DNA from: Varroa destructor
Taxonomy: Eukaryota > Arthropoda > Arachnida > Mesostigmata > Varroidae
Direction of reading: 5' to 3'
DNA length: 64,000 nt
Assembly: GCF_002443255.2 (NCBI RefSeq)
Contig: NW_019211455.1
Coordinates: forward strand, 9,953,959-10,017,958
Shown: positions 12,376 through 25,759 of the stretch, piece after piece
How the letters are laid out: each line of letters starts with the position of its first letter
Numbering within the stretch: the stretch's first letter is position 1
Made by a program: the position numbers and the translations under genes
The notes under the pieces: generated by a model
The model's database searches: none
What the model was told of the DNA's origin: nothing
What the model saw: the letters and a program-made list of their open reading frames with translations, nothing else

Positions 12376-14640
12376 GAACAATATTTATGTAGAGTGTAGG
12401 GGTCACAACGTGCATTCTCCATAGAATATACAGTTCTGACTTGCTTTGTCACAGGGCCAAAGCCAAAAAAAACTATAGGATAGGCTGGCCACACTTTTAC
12501 GCGCGTTGGAAGTTGAGACTCTTCGCATATAATTCAGTACTTGTTGAGGGCAATCATACGAGAGTTTTTCTGAGCCCTCTTAATACCATCAGATTAAATT
12601 GTTCTGTAGTAATGTCTTTTGCTCTAAATTTATCCATATATATGGACGGCCAGCTATTGAACGTTTCAGTGGTCTGATTTAGTCAGCATTATGTTCGCGA
12701 GCGAAAATGCAACGAGATAACATTATAACGGCCACAGCAAACTTCAAAAAGGAAAATTCAAAGAAAGGCATGGCCATTGCCAGCAATATTGTCACTAGCA
12801 CAAAAGCTGACTACAACAAAAAGGCATAATGAGGACGCGGATAGAACTATGAATGTGTTAATCGTGTGTATTTATGTCAAACTGGAATGAAACTAGCGAA
12901 TAAAGGAATATGTATTTGAGACAAGGAAAGATAATGTACCAAATAGAACATGATTTTGAAAGATACTCGATTTGGTTTGCATCCCTATAAAATGAGCTGT
13001 GCACATCAGGTTTATCGAGTGGTAGTTCAAACAATGATATTATCAAGAAAGTAAGTTCAGTAGCATTCTACTTGATTTGAAGGGGTAAAAATTACTACTA
13101 TCAGCATTAGTGATATAGTACGGTTGATCACCAAATTTATAAATAAACGTCTATCCTTACGTTAAACGGCCGTGATGAGGACAACCTGTAGCATGTACAT
13201 ATGAGTAGTTTGTTCACCTATGTAAATAAAGTGCATATGCGTTTGATAATTTAAAGTGTGATTTTTCGTCTTTGGATAAAATAGACACGCATACATTGAG
13301 AGAATATTCTGTTGACGTGCGCCACTTAATTGTAGTGCTTAATTAATATGTTAACAATCCAGACAATCAAAGTGAAACGAGTTAAAGAGAGTGGCTCTTA
13401 GTGAAGTGTTTTGGTGTATCGCACTCTAACGAGTGGAAGTACATGATTAGAGTTAATTCAGATGAGCTGGTAATTTTTTTTAGTTGTTTAGAAACGGTAT
13501 TGAGAATAGAGAAAAACTACTGCTGTTCAGCGGTAATTTTTCTTTATTCTCTATTTTTGAAAGATAGCGTAATCCTTTAATAGATGTAAGTAGATTTAAT
13601 GTTATGAAAGTCTCTAGTACCGGCTACGAGCGCGGAAATATTGAGGATCAATATTGAGATTAACGAGGGATTCATGTCAGGATTTAGTGTCATTTCGCTC
13701 GAAATGTACACATTTAAAATTAGTTAAAATTTAAATAACTCTTCACAGTAACTGCTAATTTCTTTGTCTTCATGATAGCGCAGTGCACAACGCGTTTGTC
13801 CGCTAAACTTAGAAACATGCAGTGGTTTAGGTTCGTATCGGGTTGTAGATACACTTAGTTTTGCCTGCAGGAGCCAACTGTTTAAAGTAATGCCTTACGG
13901 TTTAGGTAGCGGAGCTAAAACACGAAAAATATTTCTTCAGTCTTCGTAACACGCTTCGCATATACACTTTCTACTCTGGAAAATGTATCAATTGTCGGCG
14001 AACCAGCTCACCGGTTAGATGCTTTTCAAAAACAGCGCGTCACATAAGAGGACTCACAACGCTACAGCTTAGTGGGATTCCTATTTTTATGGCACATGGT
14101 AGACGGACAAGTGCCCTTTTCGTTGATGTTGGAAAGTGACAGTGTTTTAAGCTACGGTTGTAAAGTTCCATTTTGAAAAAATAAATAATTCTTATTGACA
14201 ACAAAATAATTCTAAGCTACTCGTGTAAAGCCGAGGAAGTCTCCACTGCGTCAGACGGTTGTAGTTTTCCGTAAGTTCTAATACCTTGCTACACTCTTCA
14301 CTACAAAAAAGACTTACGCTTATGGACATCAGCTAAGCAAAAAAGAAAAAAAAAAAAATATCAAAACGCACATCGTTCAACGGACGTATGACTTCAAGAC
14401 CTGATTGGCCGATTTAACGGCTGAACTCGTTTCCCCAGGATAGAAGAAGCTTGCACCTAGTCGTTTCTTTATAAATGTATTCACATCGTCAATAAAATTC
14501 AAAAATACTCAATTATATCAAATCACTGCATGACAACTATCAGACAAGTATTTCAATCTCGTTGTTTCTCCAAGACGAGCAGTCAAAATCGAACGCACAG
14601 CTTCCTTACTTTGGCCATCATGGTCAAACACCGTTGATTT
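12376..14640. other. Intergenic region with one hairpin
   Basis: No exon or RNA gene recognised. Open frames at 12441-12677 and 12858-13046 have no recognisable product. The only structured element seen is the hairpin at 13502-13551. Confidence 0.45.
13502..13551. repeat. Imperfect 23-bp hairpin
   Basis: Arms 13502-13524 and 13529-13551 are separated by four bases. Read as plus-strand RNA, 20 of 23 positions pair by Watson-Crick rules, two are G-U wobbles and one is an A-C mismatch. The left arm begins GAGAATAGAGAAAAACTACT. The loop is short for a microRNA precursor, so it may equally be a decayed foldback element. Confidence 0.7.
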
Positions 14641-14649
14641 ATTTCTTAA

Positions 14650-16714
14650 TCGTTATATCTCTTCGGTGTCCAATTTCAAATTGTCCCGCCATCCATCAGC
14701 GAACTCCACTACCCGACCAATTTTCGCACTCTCCCCTTAGGGGTGCCTCATGTGCCAGCTCTCTTCCCAGCCGTTGCTCCGTGCGTGTCTACGTTATGTC
14801 GTTTTCTCCGTTGTACTACGATCTGGTGTGCGGTTCTATTAACGTGCTCGGTTCGGACGCGCCATTCGACCCAAACTCCATTCTCTGACAGTGACTAAGC
14901 TGACGTTCCCTGTTTGTCGCAGCGTTAGTCAGCTAGCCAGCTGAGAAGACAGACAAGTGTCAGCACTATAACAACAGCAGCGGCGGCGGCGGTGGCGCAA
15001 GTGGCGTCAGCAGTGGTCAGAATAGCGCAGAAAGAGCGCTCCGGGAGGCAGAAAGGGGGCCGTTGGCGAGAAGAATTAGTGACAAATATCCTAACTGAGG
15101 GCCGCAGCAGCAGGAGAAGTCACCAATGAACAAATAGAACAGCGACAGAATTGTTGTGAGTGGCGCTTGCCGTGCCGGCTTCGACCAGCCGGAGATCCAG
15201 CTCGCTGTTGAGGCAGCAGCTTCGGTACGAAAACTGCTGGTGGAACGTGAAAGGGTCATAACGAAGAGTAAAGCGGTCATTGGATACATTTTGACCGGTT
15301 CGGCTACTGTCACTCGAAAGATGGCACGGGACCCTTATTCAACTGTTAACAATACTACTATATAGGACTTTCGTTGGTAGCCATAGCGGCAGACGGTGGG
15401 GGAGTGTGGTTGATTCGCTGTCGTCAAATAACGCCAGAAGAGTCGGCGGGCCTGTTTCTTTGTCGTGATACCGTTTTTGCCATCTGTTTATGTTAAATTC
15501 GTTGGATACTTCTCGGGGCTGCTATATGTTATCGTGCTAGGAGTCACGATTTTAGTGTTGCCTTTTCCTGTACGCCTTATCCTTTCGTAGTTTCCTTCTG
15601 AACTCTTGCGTCTGTCACCTTGTCGCACTGATGGAATACTAAGCAGTTCGCAAATTAATCTGGCCAACACTAAAACTGGCGGTGTGCTTCCCGTCCAGCC
15701 CATACCTTCTACAATAGCGGCTGCCAGTATATCTTGCCGCTTGCTTGTGGTTGAAGCGTTGCTCCTATCAAGCGGAACGACTTATGCTTCCAACTATTAC
15801 TTCACAACAGTTTTTAGTTAAGCTACTACTTAAAGCAACAAAAATTCGTCTAAAGGAATTCTTTTTGGTAGAACGTCGCCGTGGATAACGGAAGGCCGCA
15901 GCGAAAAGCCGAATGCAGCAGAGGGATCCTTCGAGCACGACACGAAGGCAGGCGAAGTTCGCGGCCGTCGTCACCACAGGACCCGTTTATCCGTTGTCTT
16001 GTCCCTCGTGTCCGGATAATTATTATTGTTAATTCTACCGAGTTTTCTACCGACCTACCGAGTTTTCCCGTTTCGTCGAGCTGATTCGTCGTTTCACTTG
16101 CTGCGGCTGTTAATCGTTATTGGTGTTGTTGTTTGTGTTATTGTTGTGCTCTAGTAGCGTGTGCGTATTCGTCGCGCGTTTGCCTGTGCCTTTACGTCTT
16201 CAGTCTAACTTTATCTAGGCTGCCTGTTCGAAAGCGAGGAGAGGGAAGTTTTTGTTGCTGCTGCTGACAACGACGACAACGTAAGGAAATCACAGCATAT
16301 GAACAAATAAATGATACAGGTTAATGGCATCATTTGTAGTGGAGTAAGTGGCATCGCCGAAGGCTTGAATTAACGAAGTCAGCGCTGCTTGAAGGCGATA
16401 ACAGGTCGAGGTAAAGCGGATCACGGTGAGCTTTAGAAGCGAGAACAGCCACAAGCGGGTGAATGGAAGTTTTGTAGGGAGCTATTTTATACTGATTTAT
16501 TGACCGGAGCGACGACACAATTCGCGTAACCTCATCATTATGCCTCGTTGTCATTCCTGGTAAATCTCAGGCTCCGCATAGCTTTCCTTTATTCGACTTT
16601 GCTGAATTGTCGGTGTCAGTAAGAGGCGGCAGGACGGACTTCTGTTTGGACTACTAAATGTTTGGTTATGACGGCAACTGCAACATCGACCACAACTATC
16701 GGATCAGCGCAATG
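14650..16714 (+). promoter_or_regulatory. GC-rich island, likely promoter and long 5' leader
   Basis: The base composition changes from AT-rich to GC-rich with many CpG dinucleotides. The island contains a (GCG)n/(CAG)n stretch near 14980 and T/G-rich TTG repeats near 16110-16145. Frames are short and broken, as in a 5' untranslated leader. It ends at a candidate first coding exon (16668-16714) followed by the donor GTAAGC. This suggests the start of a plus-strand gene, but the downstream exons were not securely found. Confidence 0.4.
16668..16714 (+). CDS. Candidate first coding exon (unidentified gene)
   Basis: ATG at 16668 opens MTATATSTTTIGSAQ and runs into the donor GTAAGC after 16714, leaving phase 2. 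A second ATG at 16657 gives another frame. The threonine/alanine-rich start would suit many regulatory proteins but identifies none. Confidence 0.3.
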
Positions 16715-17743
16715 GTAAGCAAGAGAAACGTCGTTTTTAACAAAAACAATCTAGGAAATTATATACACCTTATAAGAATTTAGTTGTCATTGTTGGTAGC
16801 CACTGGCATATTCAAGATGGCTCATTTTGTTATTTAAATTTTAACGTTGATCAGTAGTCATCTATTGTATATTAAACCCTCTAAGATGTTAACTGTAATA
16901 TTAACAAAGATGATTCCGTTTGAAATGTTTCGAAGAGCTATTTTTTTCTAATATTCGAGTCAATTCATTGTTATTGGTTATTATTACTAGAGTACTACCA
17001 ATATTGACGTCCGGATGTATGTTCACTTGTACAATATATATGTACAATTTATAATTGTTAGCATGACTTTTCTGGTCTGCTCTATCTAACGTAGTTGGTC
17101 TGAGGTTAGTTAAAAGACTGGCTGTCGATTGGTGCTTTGTGGTTCTTGAGAGAGCTATTGTTGTAGTAGTCAGATAGAGAGATGAGATACGCGATCCGAA
17201 AACCCCCAGCGTTATGGAAGAAAAACGGAACTCACGTCGCACGGTTAATTGACCAGAAGTTAGCGCAGCTGTTATCGCGATCGGCAGCTGCATGTCGGTC
17301 ATTATATAGCAGAAATAGACAGGATATGCCAAGAAAAACTACTCCGGGTTGAGCATGGAATCGGCGATACAACTCTTCATTAGTAGTAGTTGTTGTTATT
17401 GTATGGTTAAGAGTGAAAGTTATAGTAAATATAAAGCATTTGAAAAATGAAAGGGCGCTTTCTTGATTGTCTAGTCCCCTATGTTTGGCAATTCAAGTCG
17501 GAGTTTTCTTTACATTAACTAAAGAAGAGAAAACAAAATCTTCCTATTGCTTATGAAAACAACATTTTAGTTTATTATGTAATATTAACATTACTTAATT
17601 ACGTAATTATGCAATGGCGTGCGGCAGGGATTATTTTACAGCCTTCTAGATGTGAGATCTGTGTATATCCGAAAACGGGACAATTCCATCGCTATGCTAC
17701 ATCCAAGTTCACTGACTAACCATTATAAGAAGTTAACCAGACT

Positions 17744-17748
<5 letters not shown>
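16715..17748. other. Region without recognisable gene
   Basis: AT-rich sequence. The 143-codon minus-strand frame at 16901-17332 begins with ATG but has no recognisable domain or splice context. I see nothing else. Confidence 0.4.

Positions 17749-17776
<28 letters not shown>
17749..17776. repeat. (TA)n microsatellite
   Basis: Fourteen TA units immediately precede the left arm of the inverted repeat at 17778-17871. Confidence 0.95.
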
Positions 17777-17777
17777 C

Positions 17778-17871
17778 GAAAAAAATGGTTGTGATGCAAA
17801 CATGCGAATTTGTAAAAATTACAAACTTTACATTTACAACTTCGCATGTTTGCATCACAACCATTTTTTTC
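17778..17871. repeat. Perfect 31-bp inverted repeat (hairpin)
   Basis: The left arm 17778-17808 and the right arm 17841-17871 are exact reverse complements over 31 bases. The arm contains TGGTTGTGATGCAAACATG. One mismatch inward (17809/17840), pairing resumes for seven more bases (17810-17816 with 17833-17839), leaving a 16-base loop. The block directly follows a TA run, the kind of site used by many small foldback elements. It may be a MITE-like element or a hairpin RNA source; no protein is encoded. Confidence 0.95.
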
Positions 17872-20090
17872 ATAAAGGCTCTTTTTACGCATCGATCTGC
17901 AGATCAGTCATTATTAGAAATATCATAATGGATAAATAACTGCATTTAAAGCTTAACATTTAGAAATTGTGTTACAATATATTCACGAAATCGTTGTGAA
18001 ACAGTGTTTGTTTTACTGCATCGAATATCACCAAAATTGAGATATCTATAAATATTTATTTAAGGTAGTAGCGCCAGATATGTTATCATGAAAAAGATGT
18101 TATCATGAAAGAACATTACCTTAAATTGAGTACTTGTAAATCGAATTTTTCCTCAAGAACAAACATCTTTGGCATACGTGAATGTCGCTAATTCACTCTT
18201 AGTCGAATATTTTTAGCGGATTATGGTAAATCGTCAACGACATTTACAGGTGTGTTTCTGTCTCTTCTAGCCGGCAGAACCCAGCTTTTTTACCTCCTAA
18301 AAGAGAAAGGCCTCATTGGTCCTCTGTGGTGTCACTAGAGTGTTGCTAGGACAAAGAAACAATTTCAAAGTTTGAATAATTGGGCACAGCTGTGAACACA
18401 ATTGCTACGTTCGATCTCTACGAACAGTTTTAAATGGTGTCCACATTTCCACTTAATGACCTTTATATTCCAATGAAAATATCATAAGTATTATATCGTC
18501 TTATTGATGATTGGATGATTAAGGTATGTTACCGTTTAAGGACAGGTTTGCTATCGCTGTGAGCGCGATTGAGTTAGTATGGAGTAGTGAAATGGAATGA
18601 ACCCTTTTTTTCCAAATAAAAACTAGTGTCCGATGATATTTGTTAAATTTGAAACACCAATAACTAATATTGAAGAATAGCTAATTAAGTGGTGTTACGG
18701 AAAGACAAAAAGTGTCGCACCCAAAACATCCGCTGATTAAAGTGAACGAAAATTCTTTGTTCCAATTTTTGTGTCCAGCTTATCTTAATTAACTCTTTTA
18801 GACAAAATGCATTAAGTCACTATTTAAAAAAGCTCATACTACGATTCGTGACGCACTATTAGTTCATTGACACTATGCTTTCGCCGGCGAATGCATTTCG
18901 TTAAGATTGCAATGCATAAAATGTAACGAAGGTCATCACATTTTATATATTCGCGTAATGTCGTAACAATATGTTTACCCTAGCTGAGCTTCTGGACAAA
19001 TGATTATATAGACACTCGTTTTTTGCTTTGACCCGAAATCTGTCTACAGGACTTCAAACCAAACGATTAAAATTTAAAACTACAACATATATTTTTCTGT
19101 GAAAAAAGACTCCATAGGAGATATGTATCCATCCGTGAGAGGTAAACTTCAATTGAAGTTTCGAAAAAATTATTATTCGATCTAATGAACATCAAGGTTG
19201 ACATAATGAAGAAGCGTTTACTAAAGGTTCGATACAGTTTTTTCTATATGTCTTCTACCAGTCTTTACATACCAAGGTTCTATTTGAGTGAAGACAGCTC
19301 ATGCAAAATAGAAAATTAAATCGGAAGGTATCGTAAATCCCCCTGTCCCACCAAGCGATATGAGACTATCATTATTGTGTTATTTATTGATGATAGTAGC
19401 TCATACCCATATTTCTATTAGCATGGCTTGTTGTATTCTCAAAAAGTTATTCTGTTGACCCCCCACTGGGATCATCTCCATAAAAACAGTATAAACAATT
19501 AACAAAAAGTGCTACATAAAAATCTCAAACACTGGCTAGTATACACTTGATTCCAGTACTCACAGAACAGTAGAGACCACTGAACGCACTGACAAAAGCC
19601 AAGCAACAATTATTTTCAGCGAGATGCGTTCCTTAATCTTTTTCTATTTAATTATTTAGTTAATTATTATATATTAATTATTATATAAGTTAACTTTTGT
19701 GCCAAAAGGAAAATATTTTCCTTTTTTTTTATTTGATTGTATAAACCCATTTCTTTGATGTGTCTTTTACTTACTGCTACATAAGAAACGCATGCTACTA
19801 ATGCTTTAATCGTTCTCTTCAGGACGATTATATTGACCTTCTATTAGGGGGTAACCGCGGCTCCCGAAGATAACATCAAGCGCTTAAATATGTTTTTAAT
19901 GATAACTTCGACCGCTGCTCTTGTTTCTATGATTATTACCGATGTTACATTTTCCCGACCATTCGTTCATCAGCTATTTAATATGTTTACCACCATTCTC
20001 CAACCACCCTGGTTTTCACTGCCATTCGGAACATTCTGATCTCATCTGGTCCCGGAACTTCAAATGTACAACTGACAGCTAACCTTTTGC
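17872..20090. other. Region without recognisable gene
   Basis: AT-rich sequence with a small direct repeat (ATGTTATCATGAAA twice near 18080-18110). No exon or RNA gene recognised. Confidence 0.4.
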
Positions 20091-20470
20091 AGTGACTGAG
20101 GCAAACTCATTCACTTTGTTCGGGGTTGGACAGGATTAGCTAGTGACTCCCTGTTTACCATGGGTAATTGCTAGGACTATACAAATTTGGCTGCAGTTGT
20201 TGTTGTTATTATTATTATGGCTGGTACGTGTGTTGTTGTGTTAACGGCATTAGCACAGCTACAGTTATAACGGTAGCCCTTTTTTGTGAAAATTATTGTG
20301 GGGTGGAAGGATACTACAGCAGCTGTCGTGTTTGTAGAAAGTTTCCATTTTTTTCAATAAATAGGTTAAATCATCTCTTTTGTTGTTATTGTTGTTGTTG
20401 TTGGTGGTGCTTTGTTGTTACGCCCATTCCCGGCGATGAAATGAGAATTGGAAAATGAGTGCGGCGAAGT
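20090..20470. promoter_or_regulatory. TTG/TTA-rich low-complexity island
   Basis: Runs of TTG and TTA occur at about 20199-20216 and 20380-20405 in a locally GC-richer segment. The open frame covering it (20168-20458) is cysteine/tyrosine-rich only because of these repeats. It resembles the leader-like islands at 16.1 and 59.0 kb. Confidence 0.25.
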
Positions 20471-20640
20471 CGGCACAACTAAGCATCAGGCCTACATAAT
20501 AATTCATAAGAATTCATGTACTAGTCAAAAGTCTCTGGGCAATTGAAGAGTAACAGAATATACATAGATCCGATTGTGCAATACATCTATAACAGGAGTA
20601 CTTTTTTTAAACGTGCCTTAAACTTTTGGTCTAAACTAAA

Positions 20641-20766
20641 ATGAGCATGCATTCGCCCACTATTTGTACCACAGAAAAAACCACTGAACTAATGGAAAAT
20701 CGGCTCTTTTTAGAGCAAACTCATCAAGAAAAAAACCAGTGCGTCATTTTCAAAATTTCAGCAAAG
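20641..20766 (+). CDS. Candidate first coding exon, 42 residues (unidentified gene)
   Basis: ATG at 20641 opens 42 codons without a stop, straight into the strong donor AAAG|GTAAGTT, exit phase 0. The peptide contains MENRLFLEQTHQEKNQCVIF and has the mixed composition of a real protein. No family recognised. It could be an alternative start exon of a downstream plus-strand gene. Confidence 0.35.
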
Positions 20767-20944
20767 GTAAGTTATTAACTAATGTTTATGCTGGACGAAG
20801 CCCCACCAATAAAAAATTACCTTTTGTATGAAATCGACGGTCCACGTTGTTGTCTGTTTTCACGTGCCCTCCGAAAAACCAAACAGATTTCCAATACCTA
20901 AAGACCTAAAGGACTCGACTTGAAGGATTCGAAAATCTGTGAAA

Positions 20945-21051
20945 ATGGCCCAAGAAGCTCTTTTCAATATAGCTGGATGGTTTACATATAAATTAGTGGC
21001 CGTTTTGAAGACCAGAATATCCCGATTTGCTCGTCTAACTAAGCTACAATG
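20945..21051 (+). CDS. Candidate first coding exon, 35 residues (unidentified gene)
   Basis: ATG at 20945 (context AAAATGG) opens 35 codons, including EALFNIAGWFTYKLVAVLK, a hydrophobic segment followed by basic residues. It ends ACAATG|GTAAGTC, exit phase 2. The exon at 16668-16714 ends the same way (CAATG|GTAAGC, phase 2), so both could join the same downstream exon. No family recognised. Confidence 0.3.
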
Positions 21052-21399
21052 GTAAGTCTTCTTGAAGCTCCGCGTCTTTTTCGTGTTTTGTACGTATCGG
21101 CCGTTTTTAGTTCTTGCTTGTACTTTTGAGACTTTTCATCTACTGTCGGACCAAAATCAGATTCCGCTGGCATTTTTTCGTCTATAGCGTATTTGCAAAT
21201 GATTTTAATATTGGTTGACTCACAGGTACGATTAAAAAGTTATCTGCATAGTAAGGGAGAAATATTTTGACAATAACTAGTTGGTGATTAGGTGCTTCAG
21301 TTGAGGATGTAATTGCAGCAAATGATAATATATATATACTGAGATAATGGTATTGGAGAGGGCAACGGACAAAGAAGTTCCAGCTGAAAACATAGACGG

Positions 21400-21860
21400 G
21401 CACATTAATGCCGACGTCCGCCGTGGGCACGAAATTAACGTGATGTATAGCACCACGATGAGATCATTATTACGGCCGCCCTCGTCGTCCTCACTATCGT
21501 TGCCTTGAGTAACGGCTAATAAGTAAATGAAGACCTTTCTTTCTCGCTGTGAATCCGCGGATAATGGTCAACCGACGTTTGGGCTACGTAGCTGTTGTTG
21601 TCGCTAACGTTAGTTGAGCCTCTGTTGAGCGAACTTCTGTTGATTGAAGTGCTGAATGGCGGATACCGCCACTGCTGTTTTGGTAGTAGATATGGTGGCC
21701 GTTTTTTTTACAGAGAAAGCAACAGATGAGCAATGAGGTTAATTATCATCTGATGTCAATGACGGTAACCGCAGCGATTGCAGCGACGTAGCAACATCTC
21801 GCTGGAGTAGACGTGTGTGCAATCCTCGAGACAAATTTGTTTACTGGTTGTTGATGCTTA
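21400..21860. promoter_or_regulatory. GC-rich, CpG-bearing island
   Basis: A local rise in GC with several CpGs (CGGCCGCCCTCGTCGTCC near 21473) in otherwise AT-rich DNA. Frames are broken. It may be a promoter or enhancer; no motif identifies it. Confidence 0.25.
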
Positions 21861-24800
21861 GAACATTAGGGGTTGAGTGGGGGAATAGAAGTTAGGTGAG
21901 ATAAAGGAGAGCACAGCTAGTTCACACCATGGCCTACATGCAACGAAGCAGTATAGACACGCGCGAAAACTAACGTTACTGTAACAATTAGACATAAATT
22001 GAATTCCTAGGAAAGCAAATGAAAAAAAGGCGGGACCGTTGTAGGGGATTAGCTCGACGCTAATGTAAATAAGCGTTATATGTTTAATGAAATACAACAA
22101 CTATGGTGAAAGAAATCGCTATATATAGAATTTTTTTTAACATAAATCTTTGGGTGTTTTGATTTGCAGTGACATTTAAAAAATAATTGGACCTAATTAC
22201 CCAAACAAGGTCAACAGGGTTAGCAGTAGAAGGTAATTACTGACGATAAACATCGTAAGACTACCTCAGTACACTGTTCTTAGAAATACATTGTAAATGA
22301 GTGCCACACATCAGAGAAAAAGAATCAATTCAATGTTATAGTGAAAAAAACCTTGTTAAAAAAAAATCATACACGTTAAATAGTTTTATTTTTTGACACA
22401 AGTTGGAAATAATTATATATGGCAAAAATAAATATATCGACCGATGCTTTATTTGATTGTCTGTTGAATCCAACTTTCGAAAGACCTAACGTAGTATGTA
22501 AAGATATGGATTTTCATAATTAAATCGGGAGTATTGAATTGTTAGTGACAGTTATTAAAAATGTAATGTGAAAATACAAATTGTTGTAGAAATTAAATCA
22601 AGACAGCTATTGCCAGTATTCGCAGGAAGAGTATATTTTATATGGAATTTTCCGGTTTCGTCCGCTAGTATTTTTCATATAGCAAGAACAGAAGCTAAAG
22701 TGGATGATGCTATATTTTTAAATAACGTTGAATGAATTATTTACTCGAGTGTACAGTTATTATACTCACATGCATACCGCATAACACTTGGAAACAAGGT
22801 ATTCTATCTTGGATGGCCCGTCTGTACAAGTGACACACATGTTGCCTTGCGGAATTCCCAATGCAGAAACTGTTTCGTCGGATGTAGCGGCGTTTCCCTC
22901 AGACACCAGCTTTCGGAATTAGGATTACACGCTAGACCTAGTTGTCAAAATTTCTATGTTAGACATTACAGTGGTCTGGGAACAATCCGATACCACAACT
23001 TCTCTTAGGAGCAAACTTGTTTCTATCTTATAGACAAATGAATGCGGTTTTTTCAGTTGTTACCTACGGGAAGCCATATCGTATTTGTTACGTAATTTGG
23101 TTAGCTACGATACAGCTTTTGATGTGAGGAACTTACTTTTTGTGGATTTCTTGTGTAGCCTGAATGGATGAGTAATGCCTCTATAGAAATTATGATTACA
23201 GTAGGTAATTCAATCTAATGCGATCCTAATTAATGAAGTCAGATATAGAACAACCGTCGAGTCCAGCTGAAAATAAATTACGTGTATCAAGCTTAAAGAA
23301 TGAATAGTCGATAAACAATAAATTCCGCTAATTAATTGACTTGTATAGTCGTTATTAACAAGAAATCATACGATGACCCCATTAACTTCAGCCGATAGTC
23401 GTGTCAGAATAAGTAGATGTGTTAGTACTAAAAACTTCATCATTAATTCAATCAAACGTATTTCGTGACGTATTAATAAATGACGTCTATGCTAGGTGAA
23501 TTAGTTCTTACAATTTCTCAATAAATTAAATATTATCATATTTTCCCCTACAGATTCATAGTATAGTGACAGATGACAGACGACAGACGAAACATTACCC
23601 AATATGTTATACAATTACTGCAATACTCTGAAGTGAGCGCACTTATTATAAAATAGGCAAAAAAAGAGAGAGGCGAGAGAAGTCAAACAATTATTGTATT
23701 TTCTGATGTCGGTCAGAGGGAGCTCAGGTAAGATACCGCTAATATCGAACTTATAGCGCCGGCCTCCAATGGCTGTTGGAATAACAATAATGCTGCATGA
23801 CACGTAACAAAAAGTTTACATAACTATCACGACGGAAGAGCCCATCATGTATGAAAGAATATTAGAGATTAGTGTAGATTACGATAGGAATATATTGATC
23901 AATCTGGGCTGGGTATGCACTTCTAATGCTTGTGATTGGCATTGACATAGTCGTATCTCCTCCACTGGGTCTCCTTTTATTTACACTCACACGATATTAT
24001 ATCTCCTAACAGTTCAACTACACAGATTATTATTGTTATTATTATTATTCGATTTGTAGGCTTAAACGTTCTGGCCCTTCTTTCTTTGCTGGGTTCTTAT
24101 CGACATGTGTATGTTCACGCGTTCTATGATGTCAAAGACGAGAGATGTGTAAGCAAATGAACCCGGCCAATATAGCTGAAGTTTGGTATTGTTCATCGTT
24201 ATAAATTCACATGATCGATTATACTCAGATGGCGCTTACTTGTTTGTAAAAGCCGCCAATTGTATACCAACTGTTTTGATTATCGCTTAAAGTTTAGTGT
24301 ATGGTATCGCATATAAATTTTTCATTTCATAATCTTGTTGAGAGATTGAACTTAGCTAAAGCAAGCTTTGGCACTGATTTTAAAAATTACTTAATTACAT
24401 TGTGATAGGTGTTTAATTAAATCAGTGTTTATTCGTTTAAGAATAAATTGATGCGTATGTGATATTTGAAGTACAAAACCAAGTTCATGAAAAGACCTTT
24501 GAGGACATTTCAGTCAGAGTTCCCTTTGTTGGAAGAAGGAGCCTCTGGACCTAACTATTGCGCGCCTACTTTTAACCCGCTTTCATTGTTACCTCACGTG
24601 GGTATTACACTTTATTGACTTAGTATGCACTGTATAGGTCGTATCCACTACATTAAAATTCGGCTGTTTTGCCAAGGTTAAACAAATTATCCTTGACAGC
24701 TGAGTAAAGTTCGACACGTAGAGCAATGTCCGGTGTTTTTTTTACATTTTTCTCGAATCGGGCCGTACCTCGTGTTTAATTTGTTTTGTCGATATGTACG

Positions 24801-25759
24801 ACACGGGGCATTTCATAAATACAACTCACCTCAGCAGCATTGGTTGAGCTGTTGTATAAAACTTCTATAGACTGAACCAACTTGGTCTTAAGTACCACAT
24901 TTGAGAAGGCTAATGTTTGTCCAGCTTGTTTCCTGAGGAACGTGAATTTTCCGACCTGTTTCGGCGGTACTCCAAGGAACGGCGTAAGGATAAAAATGAC
25001 TTTATGCTCAACTAAATTATATTGAAACTGCTACTTCTATCCAATTGTTCCCTCTGCATTAATGTTTATCTTTATTTTTGTATCGTTTCTTATCATATCA
25101 TGGCTGGATTTATTTATATTATAATGTGCTTATTAACTTTCTTTTGCATGATTAATTAGAGCTTGTAGCACCCTAAAATAAATGACCAAATTAGCAAAAG
25201 AAGCGGATATCTCCTAACCGTTACATATGCGTTTGGAAAATCTTAATCTATTATAGCGGACAAATGCCAAAGGCTTGGCAGCAATGTGTCCATGAATTTG
25301 ATAAGACGATATCTTTATATGATCTGCTTTTTGTGAACGTTGATACCAAGTACTTTTTTCATCCAACCTATAAATTTTCCTTACCATTTAAGTCGATGAA
25401 CCAAACGGCAGATAAACAAAACATTGAATGGATAATAAATAAGTTTTTCAAAATTGATATTGTTATCCATAGTGGTCAGTGCAATTAAGAAGAAAAATTA
25501 AGAAGAAAGGCGTAAACATATAATAATAAGAATAAGCGGTGGATTTTTTTACGAGAGCAAAAATGCATTCAATTTTATCGGATCTTATTAAAGTTTATGG
25601 GTGAAAGATCACAGGATTTGTGCTGCCTCAAGAAATTTTCAATGAAGACTGCTAATCTTTTTAGAATCGTTAGGAGAATATATTTATACGAAACGTTGCT
25701 ATACGATCATTCTCGTGGTCTATTCGATAAAGGCGAATACATTTTAAATAATATGTATA
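21860..25759. other. Long region without recognisable gene
   Basis: AT-rich throughout, with a TTA/TTG run near 24029-24050. No convincing exon, RNA gene or repeat seen on either strand. Confidence 0.4.

Noticed and set aside
16901..17332. 143-codon minus-strand frame
   Set aside because: No domain, no splice context, threonine/serine/asparagine-rich composition typical of chance reading of this DNA.
20168..20458. 96-codon cysteine/tyrosine-rich frame
   Set aside because: Its composition is produced by TTG/TTA low-complexity runs; no cysteine pattern of a known family.
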